A stretch of 64,000 nt of DNA, taken from assembly GCF_040008265.1 (NCBI RefSeq), contig NZ_CP155620.1, positions 1,116,001 through 1,180,000 of the forward strand, written 5' to 3'. The notes below the pieces were generated by a model that saw nothing but the letters and a program-made list of their open reading frames with translations, had not been told where the DNA came from and searched no databases. Origin of the DNA: Campylobacter sp. CCS1377. GTDB lineage: Bacteria > Campylobacterota > Campylobacteria > Campylobacterales > Campylobacteraceae. How positions within the stretch are numbered: the first letter of the stretch is position 1; every line of letters begins with the position of its first letter. Positions 24,657 through 34,235 of the stretch are shown one piece after another. Made by a program: the position numbers and the translations under genes.

Positions 24657-25991
24657 ATGCAAAGACAAACATGGAGCAATACCCTAACCTATATCCTAAC
24701 TGTCGCCGGAGCAACCATAGGATTTGGTGCAACTTGGCGTTTTCCTTATTTAGTAGGAGAAAATGGCGGTGGGGCCTATGTATTAGTTTTTTGCATTGCG
24801 ATGATTTGCATAGGAATTCCTGTTATTTTGGTTGAAAATGTCATAGGAAGACGGGCGATGAAAAATAGTGTCGATGCCTTTAAAGGAAAATGGCAAGGCG
24901 TTGGCTATATGGGACTTTTGGGCAGTTTTGGAATTATGGCTTATTATATGGTGCTTGGCGGCTATGTGTTGGTTTATATTTTTGGCTTATTATTTGGAAA
25001 TTTTGACCTCTCAAGTCCTGTGAGCAAAGAATACACCAATTCTTTTTATACGCAAAATATAGAGCACAATGCCCTATTTGTAGGAATTTTTACAAGTATT
25101 TTTGTGATTATCAACTGGATCATACTAAAAAAAGGCATAATTGATGGCATAGAAAAATCTGTGAAATTCTTAATGCCTATGCTTTTTTTATGCCTTATCA
25201 TTGTTGTGATGCGTAATATCACTTTAGATGGAGCAATAGAAGGAGTTAAGTTTTATTTAAACCCTAATTTTAAGAAAATCACCCCTAAACTTTTTATTGA
25301 TGTTTTAGGACAAGTGTTTTTTGCGCTTTCTTTGGGATTTGGCGTGATGATCACCCTTTCTTCTCACCTCAATAAAAAAGAAAATTTAATCAAAACTGCA
25401 ACTTATACCGGAATTTTAAACACAGTTATCGCTGTGATGGCAGGTTTTATGATATTTCCAGCACTTTTTTCAGCTGGACTTGAACCCGATAAAGGACCAT
25501 CTTTGGTTTTTGAAACCTTACCTATAGCCTTTTCGCATATTCATTTTGGCGGACTTATTTGTGCTTTATTTTTCATGCTTTTACTCATTGCAGCACTAAC
25601 TACAAGCTTGCCAATCTATCAAGTTATCATTAGCGTTTTAGAGGAAAAATTCAAGCTTTCTAAAAATTTAGCCATTAATCTTACTCTAGGAACAATTTTC
25701 ATCTTAGGAAATCTACCTTGCATCTTAACCTATGGGCCGTTAAGAGATGTAACTTTGATTCGAGGTAAAAATATTTTTGATAGTTTTGATTTTATTAGTG
25801 GAAATATTTTATTTGTTTTAACAGCATTTTTGTGCTGCATTTATGTGGGCTGGATACTTAAAAAAGATGCCATTAAAGAACTTTCAAATAATGGAAAAAT
25901 TAAAAGTATATGGATAAATATTTGGTATCACTATGTTAAATTTGTAGTACCTATTATTATTTTAGTTATCTTTTATTTTGGAATTTTTTAA
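24657..25991 (+). CDS. sodium-dependent transporter, SNF/NSS family
   Basis: A 444-residue inner-membrane protein with eleven or twelve predicted helices. Its N-terminus reads WSNTLTYILTVAGATIGFGA, then TWRFPYLVGENGGGAYVLVF, the sodium-site region of bacterial neurotransmitter:sodium symporters. Helix 6 and 8 regions (GQVFFALSLGFGVMITLSSHL and ALTTSLPIYQ) also match. Bacterial relatives carry amino acids; the substrate cannot be read from sequence. C. jejuni has two adjacent paralogues at this place in my memory; here a second copy is not present, and a decayed ATP-grasp gene follows instead. Confidence 0.9.
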   Translation: MQRQTWSNTLTYILTVAGATIGFGATWRFPYLVGENGGGAYVLVFCIAMICIGIPVILVENVIGRRAMKNSVDAFKGKWQGVGYMGLLGSFGIMAYYMVLGGYVLVYIFGLLFGNFDLSSPVSKEYTNSFYTQNIEHNALFVGIFTSIFVIINWIILKKGIIDGIEKSVKFLMPMLFLCLIIVVMRNITLDGAIEGVKFYLNPNFKKITPKLFIDVLGQVFFALSLGFGVMITLSSHLNKKENLIKTATYTGILNTVIAVMAGFMIFPALFSAGLEPDKGPSLVFETLPIAFSHIHFGGLICALFFMLLLIAALTTSLPIYQVIISVLEEKFKLSKNLAINLTLGTIFILGNLPCILTYGPLRDVTLIRGKNIFDSFDFISGNILFVLTAFLCCIYVGWILKKDAIKELSNNGKIKSIWINIWYHYVKFVVPIIILVIFYFGIF

Positions 25992-26077
25992 TTTTTCATC
26001 TTTAACTATAATGATTGGGAATAAAAACCTGCAAGCAATATAGAAATACTTAATGAATACTTAACGGCTATATAATA

Positions 26078-27047
26078 TTACTTATACTCAGCGATAGCTT
26101 TGATGTACATGCAAATAGGGTAGTTGGAAAAATAAATGCTTTAAAATTGCTCTATTTTAGATTAAATTTAGATACAAAATCTCTTTACAATACTTTCATA
26201 AGCTTTCAAAATCATTCTTGGCATATAAAAAATGAAATTTCAAACATAAAAAGCGATGATATCTCTTGCGTTTGGCTTAGAAGATCTTTTGTTGAATTAA
26301 GCTTAGAGGAAAAAGAAAGTAAAGAAAAAGATATTGACTTTAAAATTTGGCGCAATGAATTTAACGCCACTCTTTTAGGTCTTTTTCATTCTTTAAAAGA
26401 TCTACCTTGGCTAAATCCTATTTCACACGCTTTTAAAGGCGATAATAAATATTATCAAATGAGTTTAGCAAAACAACTGGGTTTAAAAATACCAAAAACT
26501 ATTGTAAGTAATGAAAAAGAAAAACTACTTCAATTTTGCAAAATATGTAAATCAGATGTGATTTTTAAATCAAGAAATTTACAAATTAGACCAAGATTAA
26601 GCCAAAGGCATATATGCCAATCGTATTAATAATACACATTTAAAAAACTTTGCTTTAAAAGGTGAAAATCCCATTATGCTGCAAGAATATATTAAAAAAT
26701 CCTTTGAAGTGCGCTATACGGTGGTTGGCAAAGAGCATTTTGCATGCAAGATAGATTCGCAAAAATCTAAAATCGCTTGTGAAGATTGACGAAGGTATGA
26801 TCTAGGCAAAACACCACATTTAGCTCTAACTCCGCCACAAGATATCAAAGAAAAAGTTGAAAAATTACTACAAATTATGAATTTAGAATATGGGGCACTT
26901 GATTTTATAGTAAATTTGCAAAATGAATGGATTTTTTTAGAAATTAATTATAGCGGACAGTGGCTATGGATAGAAGATTTATCGGGATTAAAAATTAGCG
27001 ATGGTATAGTAAATTGGATAAAGAAAAATATCAAATTTAATACTTAA
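26078..27047 (+). pseudogene. decayed ATP-grasp (MvdD-like) ligase gene
   Basis: The conceptual product begins LLILSDSFDVHANRVVGKIN from about 26078, with no ATG in front, and continues in frame past a TTG at 26147 to about 26595. It then needs a frame change to the frame starting near 26601, which runs to TAA 27045-27047. That second part has one internal TGA at 26787-26789, where CEDW is expected. The pieces recall MvdD/MvdC-type ATP-grasp ligases: the N-terminal YFRLNLDT, the central MLQEYIKKSFEVRYTVVG, and the C-terminal LEYGALDFIV with LEINYSGQWLWIE (metal and ATP ligands). Such ligases make ester or amide crosslinks in small peptides. Three independent lesions mean it is dead. No precursor peptide gene is visible beside it. 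Confidence 0.8.
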
Positions 27048-27062
27048 AATCACAAAAATTTA

Positions 27063-27085
27063 GCAACGCATATAAAAAGCGTTGC
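27063..27085 (-). terminator. terminator of the murJ-to-fabL-like operon
   Basis: GCAACGC (27063-27069) pairs with GCGTTGC (27079-27085); on the minus strand the stem is followed by TAAATTTTTG. It lies just after the last gene of the long minus-strand operon and may also stop transcription through the ATP-grasp pseudogene. Confidence 0.75.
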
Positions 27086-27090
27086 CATGA

Positions 27091-27870
27091 TTATTTAAAA
27101 GTCGTTCCACCATCAACGATGAAAGTATGACCTGTTACCCAGCTTGCTTTGCTTGAGCAAAGAAAAAGACAAGCACCAGCTAGATCTTCAGGCTGTCCCA
27201 TACGATTTAAAGGGCTTAAATTTATCGTAGCCTGTTTAACTTCTTCATAATTTGTAAAAGCTCTCAAAGCATCAGTTTCAATCGGCCCACCACTTACTAC
27301 ATTCACACGGATATTTTTCTCTCCAAGCTCCGTTGCTGCATATCTTGCCATAGCTTCCACTGCAGCTTTTGCTGTGCCATGCCCTGCGTAATTTTCTATA
27401 TAAACTAAATTTCCAGTAGATGAGATGGAAATAATGCTTCCACCCCCTACTTTTTCCATTCTTTTGGCTGCTTCTTGAGCTCCTACAACAAAGGCATTTA
27501 CTGTAGCTGTGAAAATATTATTAATCCCTTTTGGTTTTAATTTCATAAATTTAGTATAACCACCCACAACCGCACGGCCTGAAATAATAGCGTTTGAGAT
27601 AAAATAATCAATCCTATCAAAATCAGCATCGATTTTTTCAAAAAGCTCTTTATAATTTTCTGGTTCTAAAATATTAAATTCATAGGCTCTTGCTTTGATT
27701 TTATAGTTATTTTCTAAATCTTTAATCATTTCATTAGCAATTTCTGCATTAGAATTATAAGTAAAAGCTATATTTGCACCCACTTTTGCAAATTCATAAA
27801 CTATAGCCTTGCCAATTCCACGCGTTCCACCGCTAATAACTAGAGTTTTTCCTTGAAATTCTGTATTCAT
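27091..27870 (-). CDS. short-chain dehydrogenase, FabL-like enoyl-ACP reductase
   Basis: A 259-residue SDR. The NADP loop GGTRGIG is at residues 14-20. Instead of the common YxxxK it has Tyr161 and Lys168 (YAGHGTAK), a Tyr-x6-Lys spacing that is characteristic of enoyl-ACP reductases of the FabI/FabL type. Overall it is closer to FabL (TRGIG loop, WVTGHTFIVDGG end). It may therefore reduce enoyl-ACP in fatty-acid elongation as a second enzyme beside FabI; a general SDR role is the alternative. It is last in the operon and shares a TAATG junction with dapA. Confidence 0.8.
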   Translation of the reverse strand: MNTEFQGKTLVISGGTRGIGKAIVYEFAKVGANIAFTYNSNAEIANEMIKDLENNYKIKARAYEFNILEPENYKELFEKIDADFDRIDYFISNAIISGRAVVGGYTKFMKLKPKGINNIFTATVNAFVVGAQEAAKRMEKVGGGSIISISSTGNLVYIENYAGHGTAKAAVEAMARYAATELGEKNIRVNVVSGGPIETDALRAFTNYEEVKQATINLSPLNRMGQPEDLAGACLFLCSSKASWVTGHTFIVDGGTTFK

Positions 27871-28766
27871 TAAAATCCTTTAATATTATATTTTTTCATC
27901 ACCGCTTCAATTTTAGCGAAATTTTCCTTACTTGGAGGGCATAAAGGTAAGCGGTATTCTAAAGTCGGTATTAAACCCGCAATAAACATAGCTGCTTTAA
28001 TAGGAATAGGATTACCCTCACAAAATAAAATTTTATTGATATTATAAAGCTCATCGTTGATTTTTTTAGCTTCTTTGTAATTCCCCTCTAAAGCCAAGTG
28101 GGTTAATTCACTAATCATATCCGGCAATAAATTCGAAGTTACTGAAATCACTCCCTTTCCACCATTAGAAAGCACTGGATAATTGATCGCATCATCGCCA
28201 GAAATCAAAACCATTCTTGGCTCATGTGCGAGTAAATCAACACTTCTGTCTATATTTCCGCTTGCTTCTTTTACCCCATAAATATTTTTACAATCTCTAA
28301 AAAGCTTGATAATGGTTTCAGTTGCAATCTCACAACCCGTTCTTCCTGGCACATTATATAAAAGCACCGGAATATCCACACTTCGCGCAATTTCTTTATA
28401 GTGTAAATAAAGTCCTTCTTGAGATGGTTTATTATAATAAGGCGCCACGCTCAAAATTCCATCAGCACCATGTTCTTGTGCAAATTTTGCCAGACCCACT
28501 GCTTCATGGGTTGCATTACTTCCTGCTCCGGCTAAAACCTTTACTTTAGTATTTTTACAAGCTTCTACTGCTATTTCTATACAAATTCTATGCTCTTCAT
28601 GTGTCAAGGTTGCACTTTCACCTGTTGTACCTACAGGAACAATGGCATCAATGCCATTTTTAATTTGTCTTTGTATGAGTTTATAATAGCACTCCTCGTC
28701 TAAATTTCCATTTTTAAAAGGAGTGATAAGTGCCGTCATTGCTCCAATAATAGTATGATTATCCAT
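27870..28766 (-). CDS. dapA: 4-hydroxy-tetrahydrodipicolinate synthase DapA
   Basis: A 298-residue aldolase-superfamily enzyme condensing pyruvate with aspartate semialdehyde on the lysine / meso-diaminopimelate route. The Schiff-base lysine is Lys166 in GVKEASG; Tyr137 in LYNVPGRT and the GTTGESATL loop near residue 47 complete the active site. It overlaps the downstream SDR gene by one base and follows the M16 peptidase gene by two bases. DAP goes into the peptidoglycan precursors made by murA and murF elsewhere in the window. Confidence 0.96.
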   Translation of the reverse strand: MDNHTIIGAMTALITPFKNGNLDEECYYKLIQRQIKNGIDAIVPVGTTGESATLTHEEHRICIEIAVEACKNTKVKVLAGAGSNATHEAVGLAKFAQEHGADGILSVAPYYNKPSQEGLYLHYKEIARSVDIPVLLYNVPGRTGCEIATETIIKLFRDCKNIYGVKEASGNIDRSVDLLAHEPRMVLISGDDAINYPVLSNGGKGVISVTSNLLPDMISELTHLALEGNYKEAKKINDELYNINKILFCEGNPIPIKAAMFIAGLIPTLEYRLPLCPPSKENFAKIEAVMKKYNIKGF

Positions 28767-28768
28767 TC

Positions 28769-30010
28769 TTAATCCTTTTTTAAAATTACAGTGATTGAAT
28801 TTTGCTTAGTAAAGTATTTTTTAGCGCATTTTATCAAATCTTGCATTTGTAATTTTTGCACCCTATCTTCATACTCTAAAAGTGGCCTTAAATCACCCTT
28901 AGCAAGATAGGAACCATAAGTATTTGAAACCGCACTAGCCGTATCAAGAGAAAAAATAAAATCACTTTTTATATTATTTTTAACCTTTTGCAAATCTTGC
29001 TGCGAAATTTTAGCATCTTTTATATCTTGAAGAATTTTCCAAATTTCTTCTTCTACAATTTCAGCTTTAATTTTTGGATTGCAATTAAAAATAAGTATAA
29101 ACAAATTTTCATCAATAGAGTCATTTGCAAAAGAATAATAATCATTAATCAAATTAAGCCTATCAATTAAAATTTCATTAATCAAAGAACTCTTGCCACT
29201 TCCTAAAAGCTCTCCTAAAACATTTAAAGCGCTCATATCTTTGTGCTTAAAATCAGGAATTTTAAAACCAATCGCCAAAAGCTCTGTATCGGTTTTTTTC
29301 TTTAAGTAAATACGCTTTGCCCCTTCTTGTTTTGGCTCTTTGGTATGAATTTTAGGAATAGCTCTTGTGTTTTTAATTTTTTCAAAATGTTTCCTTGAAA
29401 GCTCGAAAACTTCTTTACTTTCGATATCTCCACTCACTACCAAAATAGCATTTTTTGGTTGATAATAAATACTATGAAATTCTTTAATATCCTCAATACT
29501 CCAATTTTCTATATCCTTAAAAAAACCTATTGGTGTCCAATGATAAGGATGATACATAAAAGCATGATTAAAAAGTCTAAAATACAAATATCCCAAAGGA
29601 TTATTATCTGTTCTCCACCTGCGCTCTTCCAAAACCACAGCTCGTTCTGGCTGAAATTCCTCATCTTTTAAATTTAAATTTGCCATAAGCTCAGCAAAAA
29701 GCTCTAAAGCTTTATCTAAATTTTTCTTAGAGCATTTTATATAATAATGCGTATAATCAAAACCCGTGCTAGCATTATCAACCCCGCCAAAGCCCTTTAC
29801 TATCTCATCAAATTCACCTGCTTTTAAATTTTTGGTGCTTTTAAAATTTAAATGTTCAAGCATATGAGCTATGCCACTTTTCCCCATAACTTCATTTCTT
29901 GAACCTACTTTATAAAAAATATCAACACTAATCACATCGCTATTTTTATTGATAGGCAAAGCATAAACTTCAAGTTTATTTTTTAAACTGATATTCTTAT
30001 AATTTATCAT
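28769..30010 (-). CDS. M16-family zinc metallopeptidase
   Basis: A 413-residue M16B (insulinase/PqqL-like) peptidase. The inverted zinc motif HxxEH appears as HMLEH near residue 48, with the further glutamate in RAVVLEERR near 125. The C-terminal inactive-type domain follows. It has no evident signal peptide, so it is probably cytoplasmic. The family acts in a clam-shell chamber on small peptides. The gene overlaps pyrD by four bases and precedes dapA by two. Confidence 0.92.
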   Translation of the reverse strand: MINYKNISLKNKLEVYALPINKNSDVISVDIFYKVGSRNEVMGKSGIAHMLEHLNFKSTKNLKAGEFDEIVKGFGGVDNASTGFDYTHYYIKCSKKNLDKALELFAELMANLNLKDEEFQPERAVVLEERRWRTDNNPLGYLYFRLFNHAFMYHPYHWTPIGFFKDIENWSIEDIKEFHSIYYQPKNAILVVSGDIESKEVFELSRKHFEKIKNTRAIPKIHTKEPKQEGAKRIYLKKKTDTELLAIGFKIPDFKHKDMSALNVLGELLGSGKSSLINEILIDRLNLINDYYSFANDSIDENLFILIFNCNPKIKAEIVEEEIWKILQDIKDAKISQQDLQKVKNNIKSDFIFSLDTASAVSNTYGSYLAKGDLRPLLEYEDRVQKLQMQDLIKCAKKYFTKQNSITVILKKD

Positions 30011-31074
30011 TTAACATTAACTCCCACTGCTTGGCTAATATGCAAAAATCCATCTTGCTTTAAAAGCTCTATAAGACCTTCATTGATATTTTTAACCAAA
30101 GAAGGACCTTTAAAAATCAAAGCCGTATAAACCTGTATTAAATTCGCTCCATTTTTAATACGATCATATGCAAGCTCGGCACTATCTATCCCCCCACTTG
30201 CAATAAGCAAAGTCCTACCAAATAAAACCTTAGCCAGCTCCTTAAAGAAAATTCCACTTTTTTCTGTAATAAGCCTTCCGCTAATGCCACCAAAAGTGCG
30301 ATTATTATCAAGTAAAGAATAATCCACGCTCGTATTGGCTATGATAAGGCCATTAGCGCTAGAATTTATAGCTACCTCACACAAAGAAAGTGCCGCATCT
30401 ACACTCATATCAGGAGCTATTTTTAACAAGATGGGTTTTTGAGTGATTTCTCTGGCTTTATTAAAAAGTTCTTTAATAAAATCTTCACTTTGCAAAGCTC
30501 TTAAATTTTTAGTATTTGGCGATGAAATATTCACAACAAAATAATCACATAAATTTTCAAACTCTTTTAATAAAATTAAATAATCCTCCAAAGCTTGTTC
30601 ATTAGGAGTGATCTTATTTTTTCCTATATTTGCGGCCAAAGGGACGGCAAAGGGATAAATTTGAGTTAGACGAGAAGCGATTTTTTGAGCACCTTCATTA
30701 TTAAAACCCATAGCATTTTGTATACTTTCTTGCTTTATAAGACGGAAAAGCCTTGGTTTTTCATTGCCCTCCTGAGCCTTGGGTGTAAAAGTACCAAATT
30801 CTAAAAAGCCAAAACCAAGTGCTGCTAGAGGGCGTATCATAGTAGCATTTTTATCAAAGCCACCTGCTAAGCCCACAGGATTATGAAAATCAAGTCCTAA
30901 TAAATTTTGCTTTAAACTCTCATCATTAACGATATATTGATGTGCTAAAAAACTTAAAGCTCCAGGAAAAACAGCATTTAAAGTCCTTAAACTATGCTCG
31001 GCTAGCCAATGAGCATTTTCAGGATCTAATTTAAATAAAAGGGGTTTAATCTGTTCATAAGACAACATTGACAT
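30007..31074 (-). CDS. pyrD: dihydroorotate dehydrogenase (quinone), class 2
   Basis: A 355-residue FMN enzyme of pyrimidine synthesis. It has the N-terminal membrane-associating helical extension of class 2 enzymes, the GLAGGFDKNA motif near residue 68, FGTFTPKAQEGN near 95, and the serine catalytic loop FVVNISSPNTKNLR near 180. IANTSVD and ASGGIDSAELAYDRIKNGA bind FMN. It hands electrons to menaquinone. It lies between the ABC exporter gene and the M16 peptidase gene in the same operon. Confidence 0.95.
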   Translation of the reverse strand: MSMLSYEQIKPLLFKLDPENAHWLAEHSLRTLNAVFPGALSFLAHQYIVNDESLKQNLLGLDFHNPVGLAGGFDKNATMIRPLAALGFGFLEFGTFTPKAQEGNEKPRLFRLIKQESIQNAMGFNNEGAQKIASRLTQIYPFAVPLAANIGKNKITPNEQALEDYLILLKEFENLCDYFVVNISSPNTKNLRALQSEDFIKELFNKAREITQKPILLKIAPDMSVDAALSLCEVAINSSANGLIIANTSVDYSLLDNNRTFGGISGRLITEKSGIFFKELAKVLFGRTLLIASGGIDSAELAYDRIKNGANLIQVYTALIFKGPSLVKNINEGLIELLKQDGFLHISQAVGVNVK

Positions 31075-31108
31075 CCTTAATTTTTGTAAAATATTAGCAA
31101 AATAACTT

Positions 31109-32842
31109 TTATTTATGCTTTAAACTCTTTTCTTTGAATTTTTTATACAATTCACATTCTTTCATTAGCTGAGCGTCTTTGCCTATTGCTAAAACCTTTC
31201 CTTGATCTATAACTGCGATTTTATCAGCATTTTCTATAGTGCTTAAGCGGTGTGCGATCACCAAAATCAGCCTATCTTGCTTTAAATTTTCTATAGTTTT
31301 AACAATGGTTTTTTCACTCTCATTATCAAGTGCCGAAGTTGCCTCATCAAAAATAAGTAAATCAGGATTTTTATATAAAGCTCTAGCGATAGCAATGCGT
31401 TGCTTTTGACCCCCACTTAAATTTTTACCGTGTTCTTTTACCTCTGTATAAATTCCACCCATTGCTTCAACAAATTCATAAGCATTGGCTAACTTTAAGA
31501 CCTTAATGATTTTTTCTTCATCTAATTCTTCACTATAAGCTATATTTTGAGCAAAACTATCATTAAAAAGATAAATATTTTGTGTTACGAGTCCTATTTT
31601 ATCACGCAAACTTTGAATATTAAATTCGCTAATATCTAAACCATTAAATAAAATTTGACCCTTTTGTTTTTCGTAAAAATACATCAAAAGATTGATAATA
31701 GATGATTTTCCGCTCCCGCTTGTTCCAACAAGTGCAAGCATTTGCCCATTTTGAAAGTCAAAATTAATGCCATTTAAAACATTTTTATGTGGATTTTCAT
31801 AAGAAAAATATACATCTTGAAATTCTATGTGATCGATTTTTTTAAGCTCTTTATCTCCGCCTTTAATTTGCGGTTCTAGATCAAGTAAATAAAAAGTCCT
31901 TTCACTTGCCACTATAGCGCCTTGCAATTTACCATAAAGCGAAGAAAGTCTTTTTAAGGGTGTGTAAATCGCAAAAAGCGCGGTAATAAAAGCAAAAAAA
32001 CTCCCCACACTCATCGTTCCATGAATAACTTCACGCCCACCTATAATAATCACTGCAGCCACCCCAAGAGAACCAATAATTTCCATCAAAGGACTAATGA
32101 GGGCATCAACGCGAGTGGATTTTAAATTAAGGCGACAAAGCTCATCATTTTGCTTGGCAAATTTACCACTTTCTTTTTTTTCACTATTACTTGCTCTAAT
32201 AAGCTCGATATTTGAAAAAATCTCACTGAGTCTTGAAAGCAAATCTGAATTTGTTTCTTGAATACTTTTTGCATATTTTTTGAGTTTTCTTGCAAACCAT
32301 ACCAAAGGAAAAATCGCACAAGGAAGTACCACTAAAGCGAAAAAAGCAAGTTTTGGACTTTGATAAAGTACAACCGCCAACAATCCAACAATGGTTAAAA
32401 ATTCTCTAAAAAAATCAGGAATGATATTTGATACTATGCTTTGAAGGGCGTTAATATCATTAGTGCAACGGCTTATAAGCTCTCCATTTCTATTGCGTTT
32501 AAAAAAATCCATATCAAGTCTTAAAAGATTTGTCAAAACCTTAAAACGCAAAATTCTTAGCGTATCTGTGCCAATAAAACTTAAATAATAAGTTTGCAAA
32601 TAAAAGCCCAAATTTTTTAAAATATAAATTATTACCAACAAAAAAGGCAAAGTATAAAGCAAAGCTTCGTTTTTTTCTACAAAAATATAGTCCAAAATAG
32701 GCTTTAAAGACGCAAAACTTCCTGCAGTTCCAACGCTAGTAAGCATCATTCCAAAAATAGCAATGGCAAATTCTTTTTTGTATTTTTTATAAAAGGGTTT
32801 AAAGCGGATTAAAACATCTTTTAAACTCATTTGTTTATGCAT
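31109..32842 (-). CDS. ABC exporter, MsbA-like half transporter
   Basis: A 577-residue fused membrane-ATPase half transporter. Six transmembrane helices occupy residues about 20-320. The ATPase domain has Walker A GTSGSGKSS near 374, a Q-loop at VTQNIYLF, signature LSGGQKQR near 478, Walker B LLIFDEATSALD near 500 and the H-loop AHRLSTI. The lipid A flippase MsbA is the likely role, given the length and the neighbouring cell-envelope genes murJ and dapA, but other type IV exporters look alike. It overlaps cysS by 8 bp. Confidence 0.85.
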   Translation of the reverse strand: MHKQMSLKDVLIRFKPFYKKYKKEFAIAIFGMMLTSVGTAGSFASLKPILDYIFVEKNEALLYTLPFLLVIIYILKNLGFYLQTYYLSFIGTDTLRILRFKVLTNLLRLDMDFFKRNRNGELISRCTNDINALQSIVSNIIPDFFREFLTIVGLLAVVLYQSPKLAFFALVVLPCAIFPLVWFARKLKKYAKSIQETNSDLLSRLSEIFSNIELIRASNSEKKESGKFAKQNDELCRLNLKSTRVDALISPLMEIIGSLGVAAVIIIGGREVIHGTMSVGSFFAFITALFAIYTPLKRLSSLYGKLQGAIVASERTFYLLDLEPQIKGGDKELKKIDHIEFQDVYFSYENPHKNVLNGINFDFQNGQMLALVGTSGSGKSSIINLLMYFYEKQKGQILFNGLDISEFNIQSLRDKIGLVTQNIYLFNDSFAQNIAYSEELDEEKIIKVLKLANAYEFVEAMGGIYTEVKEHGKNLSGGQKQRIAIARALYKNPDLLIFDEATSALDNESEKTIVKTIENLKQDRLILVIAHRLSTIENADKIAVIDQGKVLAIGKDAQLMKECELYKKFKEKSLKHK

Positions 32843-34235
32843 TATTTTTTTCCCAAATAGTGCCTTGTGGGGTATCTAAAAGCACGATATTCATTTGCGC
32901 TAACTCAGCTCTGATTTTATCTGCTGTGCTAAAATCTTTCATTTTTTTAGCTTCATTTCTTTCTTGAATTTTTTGCATTATTAATTCTTTTTGTTCCCTA
33001 CTCACACCAAATTGAAAATATTCGTTCCACGCTAAAAAGCCAAAACCAAAAAGCAAGGCAAGTTCTTCTAAACCCTGTTTTAAATCAAGTTTTAAAGAAA
33101 TATTTTTAGGCTCTTTGTCAAGTTCTAAATTTGCTTCTACGATAAACTCATCTAAAGTTGCTAAGGCCTTTGAGATATTTAATTCATCGCTTAAATCTTT
33201 TAAAGCCCTATTTGCAACCTCGCTTTCAAAAGAATAAATTTTATTTTTATCAAAATCACTAAATTCTTTCAAATCAAGTCTTTGTTTAAGACGATAAAAT
33301 TTATCCAATCTTTTTTTACTCAAAGCTAAATCTTCTAAAGAATAATTAAAATGAGCCCTATAATGCGAACTTTGCAAATAAAATCTTAAAAGTTCGGGAT
33401 GAAATTCATTCAGCGCGTCTTTAATGAAAAAACTATTATTTAAACTTTTACTCATTTTTTCACCATTAATATTTACAAAACCATTGTGCAGCCAATAACT
33501 TGCAAGCTCATAATTGTTCGCACATCGGCACTGCGAAGCTTCATTTTCATGATGAGGAAAAAGCAAATCAATACCCCCAGCATGAATATCCAAACCTTCG
33601 TTAAAAAGCGAATTTATCATCGCAACACATTCAGTATGCCACCCTGGTCTTCCTTTGCCAAAAGGCGCATCGTAAAAGTTTTCATCAAATTTCCATAACA
33701 CAAAATCGCTTTCATTTTTCTTTGCTACCTCATTTTCAAGCCTTGTGATATTTTGCTCTAAACCTCTTTTGGATAAAGACAAATAAGACTTGTCTTTGCT
33801 CGTATCAAAATACACCCCATCTTCTAAAACATAAGCAAAACCTTGCTTTTGTAAATGAGCAATCAAAGAAATCATCTCTCTAATAAAATGCGTCGCTCTT
33901 GGCTTAAAATCAGGATCTAAAACATTTAAAGCCTTCATATCTCTTTCATAAGCAGCGATATAAAAATCAGTCAGCTCACTTAAATTTCTACCACTTTCTT
34001 TCATTTTTTTTAAAATTTTATCATCGATATCGGTATAGTTTCTAGCAAATTTAACCCTAAAACCAAGCGCTATAAAAACACGGTGTAATAAATCAAAGCA
34101 CACGCTACTTCTTGCATGTCCCAAATGAGCATCATCGTAAGTTGTAGGACCACAAAGATAAATGCAAACTTCATTTTCTTTTTTTGGAATAAAATCTAAT
34201 TTTTCCTTCTTAACACTATCAAATAATTTCATCAT
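32835..34235 (-). CDS. cysS: cysteinyl-tRNA synthetase
   Basis: A class I synthetase of about 466 residues. The HIGH-type motif is DDAHLGHARS near residue 38, KMSKS appears as GEKMSKSLN near 265, and the zinc that selects cysteine is held by Cys28, Cys in HTECVAM, His in HHENEAS and the adjacent Glu. An ORF reaches TTG 34238, but ATG 34235 overlaps the murJ stop as TGATG, the usual coupled arrangement, so I start there. Confidence 0.96.
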   Translation of the reverse strand: MMKLFDSVKKEKLDFIPKKENEVCIYLCGPTTYDDAHLGHARSSVCFDLLHRVFIALGFRVKFARNYTDIDDKILKKMKESGRNLSELTDFYIAAYERDMKALNVLDPDFKPRATHFIREMISLIAHLQKQGFAYVLEDGVYFDTSKDKSYLSLSKRGLEQNITRLENEVAKKNESDFVLWKFDENFYDAPFGKGRPGWHTECVAMINSLFNEGLDIHAGGIDLLFPHHENEASQCRCANNYELASYWLHNGFVNINGEKMSKSLNNSFFIKDALNEFHPELLRFYLQSSHYRAHFNYSLEDLALSKKRLDKFYRLKQRLDLKEFSDFDKNKIYSFESEVANRALKDLSDELNISKALATLDEFIVEANLELDKEPKNISLKLDLKQGLEELALLFGFGFLAWNEYFQFGVSREQKELIMQKIQERNEAKKMKDFSTADKIRAELAQMNIVLLDTPQGTIWEKNNA

